Shown: positions 48,342 through 49,374 of the stretch, piece after piece
Layout: each line of letters opens with the position of its first letter
Numbering within the stretch: position 1 is the first letter of the stretch
Assembly: GCA_017449975.1 (NCBI GenBank)
Contig: JAFSYK010000076.1
Location: 1 to 49,374, forward strand
DNA from: Bacteroidales bacterium
GTDB lineage: Bacteria > Bacteroidota > Bacteroidia > Bacteroidales > P3
Length of the DNA stretch: 49,374 nt
Reading direction: 5' to 3'
Program-made: the position numbers and the translations under genes
The notes under the pieces: model-generated
Databases searched by the model: none
Told to the model about the DNA's origin: nothing
The model's input: only the letters and a program-made list of their open reading frames with translations

Positions 48342-48553
48342 GAGGAATGGGACCCATTGGACCAATTAGACCAATTGGACTAATTGGACCAATGGGCAGA
48401 ATGGGCAAAATGGGCAGAATGGGCGGGATAAAAAAACTCTCAACTCCCAACAACTCAACAAATAAACAACTCAACAATTCAACAACTCAACAACTCAACA
48501 ATTCAACAACTCAACAACTCAACAACTCAACAACTCAACAACTCTCAACTCCC
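48342..48553 (+). repeat. Composite repeat block before aroK
   Basis: Same order as at 46421: TTAGACCAATTGGACTAATT units (48350-48393), ATGGGCAGAATGGGC units ending GGGATAAAAAA, then CAACTCAACAATTCAAC units, ending CAACTCTCAACTCCC before the TTG. Length about 210 bp compared with 262 bp before recN. Confidence 0.88.
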
Positions 48554-49027
48554 TTGAAATACTACCTGATCGGCTATATGTATAGCGGCAAGACGACCTT
48601 TGGGCGGCAGCTGGCGGCGGAGCGAGGGATGGACTTCCTCGACCTGGACCGCGCCTTCGAGGAGCGCTACCACTACACCGTGCCACGCTTCTTCGCCCAG
48701 TTCGGCGAGGCGGCGTTCCGCGTGCTGGAGACACAGATGCTGCACAGCACCGCCGACCTCGACAATGTCGTGGTCTCCACCGGCGGCGGCACCCCCTGTC
48801 ATGCCGACAACATGGACTTCATCCTCGCCCACGGCACCGCCATATACCTGCAGATGGAGGTCGACGCGCTGGCACAGCGCGCGCTGCGCTCCCACAACCC
48901 AAGGCCGCTGATGCAGGGGCTGTCGCCCGACGAGGTGCGCAGCAAGATCGCACAGCAACTGAAAGAGCGCGAAAGGTACTACCTCCGCGCTCCTATCATC
49001 CTCGACGGCACCTGCCCGAAGCTTTAA
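48554..49027 (+). CDS. aroK: Shikimate kinase
   Basis: 157 residues from TTG 48554 (MKYYLIGYMYSGKTTFGRQL). Walker A GYMYSGKTT, the FLDLD metal/shikimate-binding aspartates at about 30, STGGGTPCH shikimate-binding loop (about 77-85), HNPRPLMQGL lid arginine, and the C-terminal RERYYLRAPIIL. It phosphorylates shikimate at O3 with ATP. The frame is open far upstream through the repeat block (as poly-NNST/QQL), but that stretch is repeat translation, not protein. Same pathway as aroQ at 29318. Confidence 0.95.
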   Translation: MKYYLIGYMYSGKTTFGRQLAAERGMDFLDLDRAFEERYHYTVPRFFAQFGEAAFRVLETQMLHSTADLDNVVVSTGGGTPCHADNMDFILAHGTAIYLQMEVDALAQRALRSHNPRPLMQGLSPDEVRSKIAQQLKERERYYLRAPIILDGTCPKL

Positions 49028-49374
49028 CGTTACAGACATATATTCCATATAATCGGCAAATTTTCATATCAAAACACGATGGAATCCGCTCAGACCAGGT
49101 GGCTCCTTTCGTGGCTATTCTCTAATTATTGATGGATTATTCAATCCTTCTTTGTGGGTTTTACGAAACCAGCAATGCTTTCCAATCTTGCATACTGAAA
49201 AGCCAATCGGAAAGATATGATGGACAACTGATTATATGGTAGTGTTTCATCCAGTGTGTCTGGAGTCTGAGTACTCTAGGGTACGATGCAAAACTAAATA
49301 ATTATTTTCATATTAGAATTATGTTTGTGAGATTTATTGTGATTTTTCTTTTTTATCAAGCTGATTTACTGCAA
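49028..49374. other. Intergenic tail of the window
   Basis: AT-rich, with no open frame of note and no hairpin with a T tract. I see nothing I can name in it; it may hold the promoter region of a gene beyond the right edge. Confidence 0.4.

Noticed and set aside
48224-48553. N-terminal extension of shikimate kinase encoding poly-NNST/QQL
   Set aside because: This is translation of the repeat block and of the recN 3' end in another frame. The TTG at 48554 gives a normal shikimate kinase start.

Overview
The window looks like a chromosomal segment of a member of Bacteroidota, most likely order Bacteroidales. The support is: many perfect TAnnTTTG promoter boxes with little Shine-Dalgarno signal; the type IX secretion protein SprA next to ruvA; lipoproteins with short lipoboxes; and family content typical of the order (DUF4160, DUF2442, YitT, DedA, LytTR). 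Housekeeping genes are GC-rich and intergenic DNA is AT-rich. Several islands (about 1.7-5.1 kb, 12.8-14.9 kb, 27.5-29.3 kb, 43.5-44.1 kb) are AT-rich even where they code and look acquired.

Layout. 1-482: start of a glutamate dehydrogenase gene, cut by the window edge. 766-5062: a minus-strand mosaic with one intact outer-membrane barrel gene, two 5' stubs and one remnant of the same gene, two lipoprotein paralogs with shared ends and different middles, a DUF4304-like gene, a helical-repeat gene and orphan 3' coding fragments. It resembles a decaying cassette array of the immunity or displaced-tip kind. 5297-5818: tandem 181-248 bp repeats. 5823-10860: an alpha/beta hydrolase, then a tight operon of glycosyltransferase, secreted protein and OmpA/PD40 protein. 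10986-12741: YitT transporter, tRNA-Gly(CCC) and a probable 6S RNA. 12796-16724: a nuclease-helicase (DUF2075) gene, a REP-like array, a REP-associated tyrosine transposase, a vsr stub and a shortened YdeI gene. 16717-21007: fRMsr, lipoproteins, nitroreductase and acyl-CoA synthetase. 21174-25982: LytTR gene with a membrane-anchored partner, then two large exported proteins of unknown function. 25948-28932: AbiE toxin-antitoxin pair and a STAND-like ATPase. 29074-34728: AroQ, helix-hairpin-helix protein, a disrupted panC, holin-like protein, TsaC, a beta-helix lipoprotein and RuvA. 34736-43258: SprA and a TPR protein. 43271-44138: small genes including a DUF4160-DUF2442 pair. 44305-49027: DedA, a small membrane protein, SufS, RecN and shikimate kinase.

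Two themes stand out. First, the intergenic DNA holds several families of short tandem repeats. Some of these abut start codons: the same composite block precedes TTG-started recN and aroK, and a related tract precedes the glycosyltransferase. Related repeat-like DNA also lies inside genes; it seems to have broken panC, and it forms the hydrophobic core of one signal peptide. Second, the window has many small selfish or conflict elements: a transposase whose own gene contains a copy of the REP palindrome that is arrayed beside it, an inverted-repeat element at 18191-18338, an AbiE pair with an operator-like inverted repeat over its promoter, and the 766-5062 mosaic.

Functionally the window mixes core metabolism (shikimate pathway, pantothenate, Fe-S assembly, fatty acid activation), genome maintenance (RuvA, RecN), envelope export and cell-surface proteins, and accessory defence-like modules.
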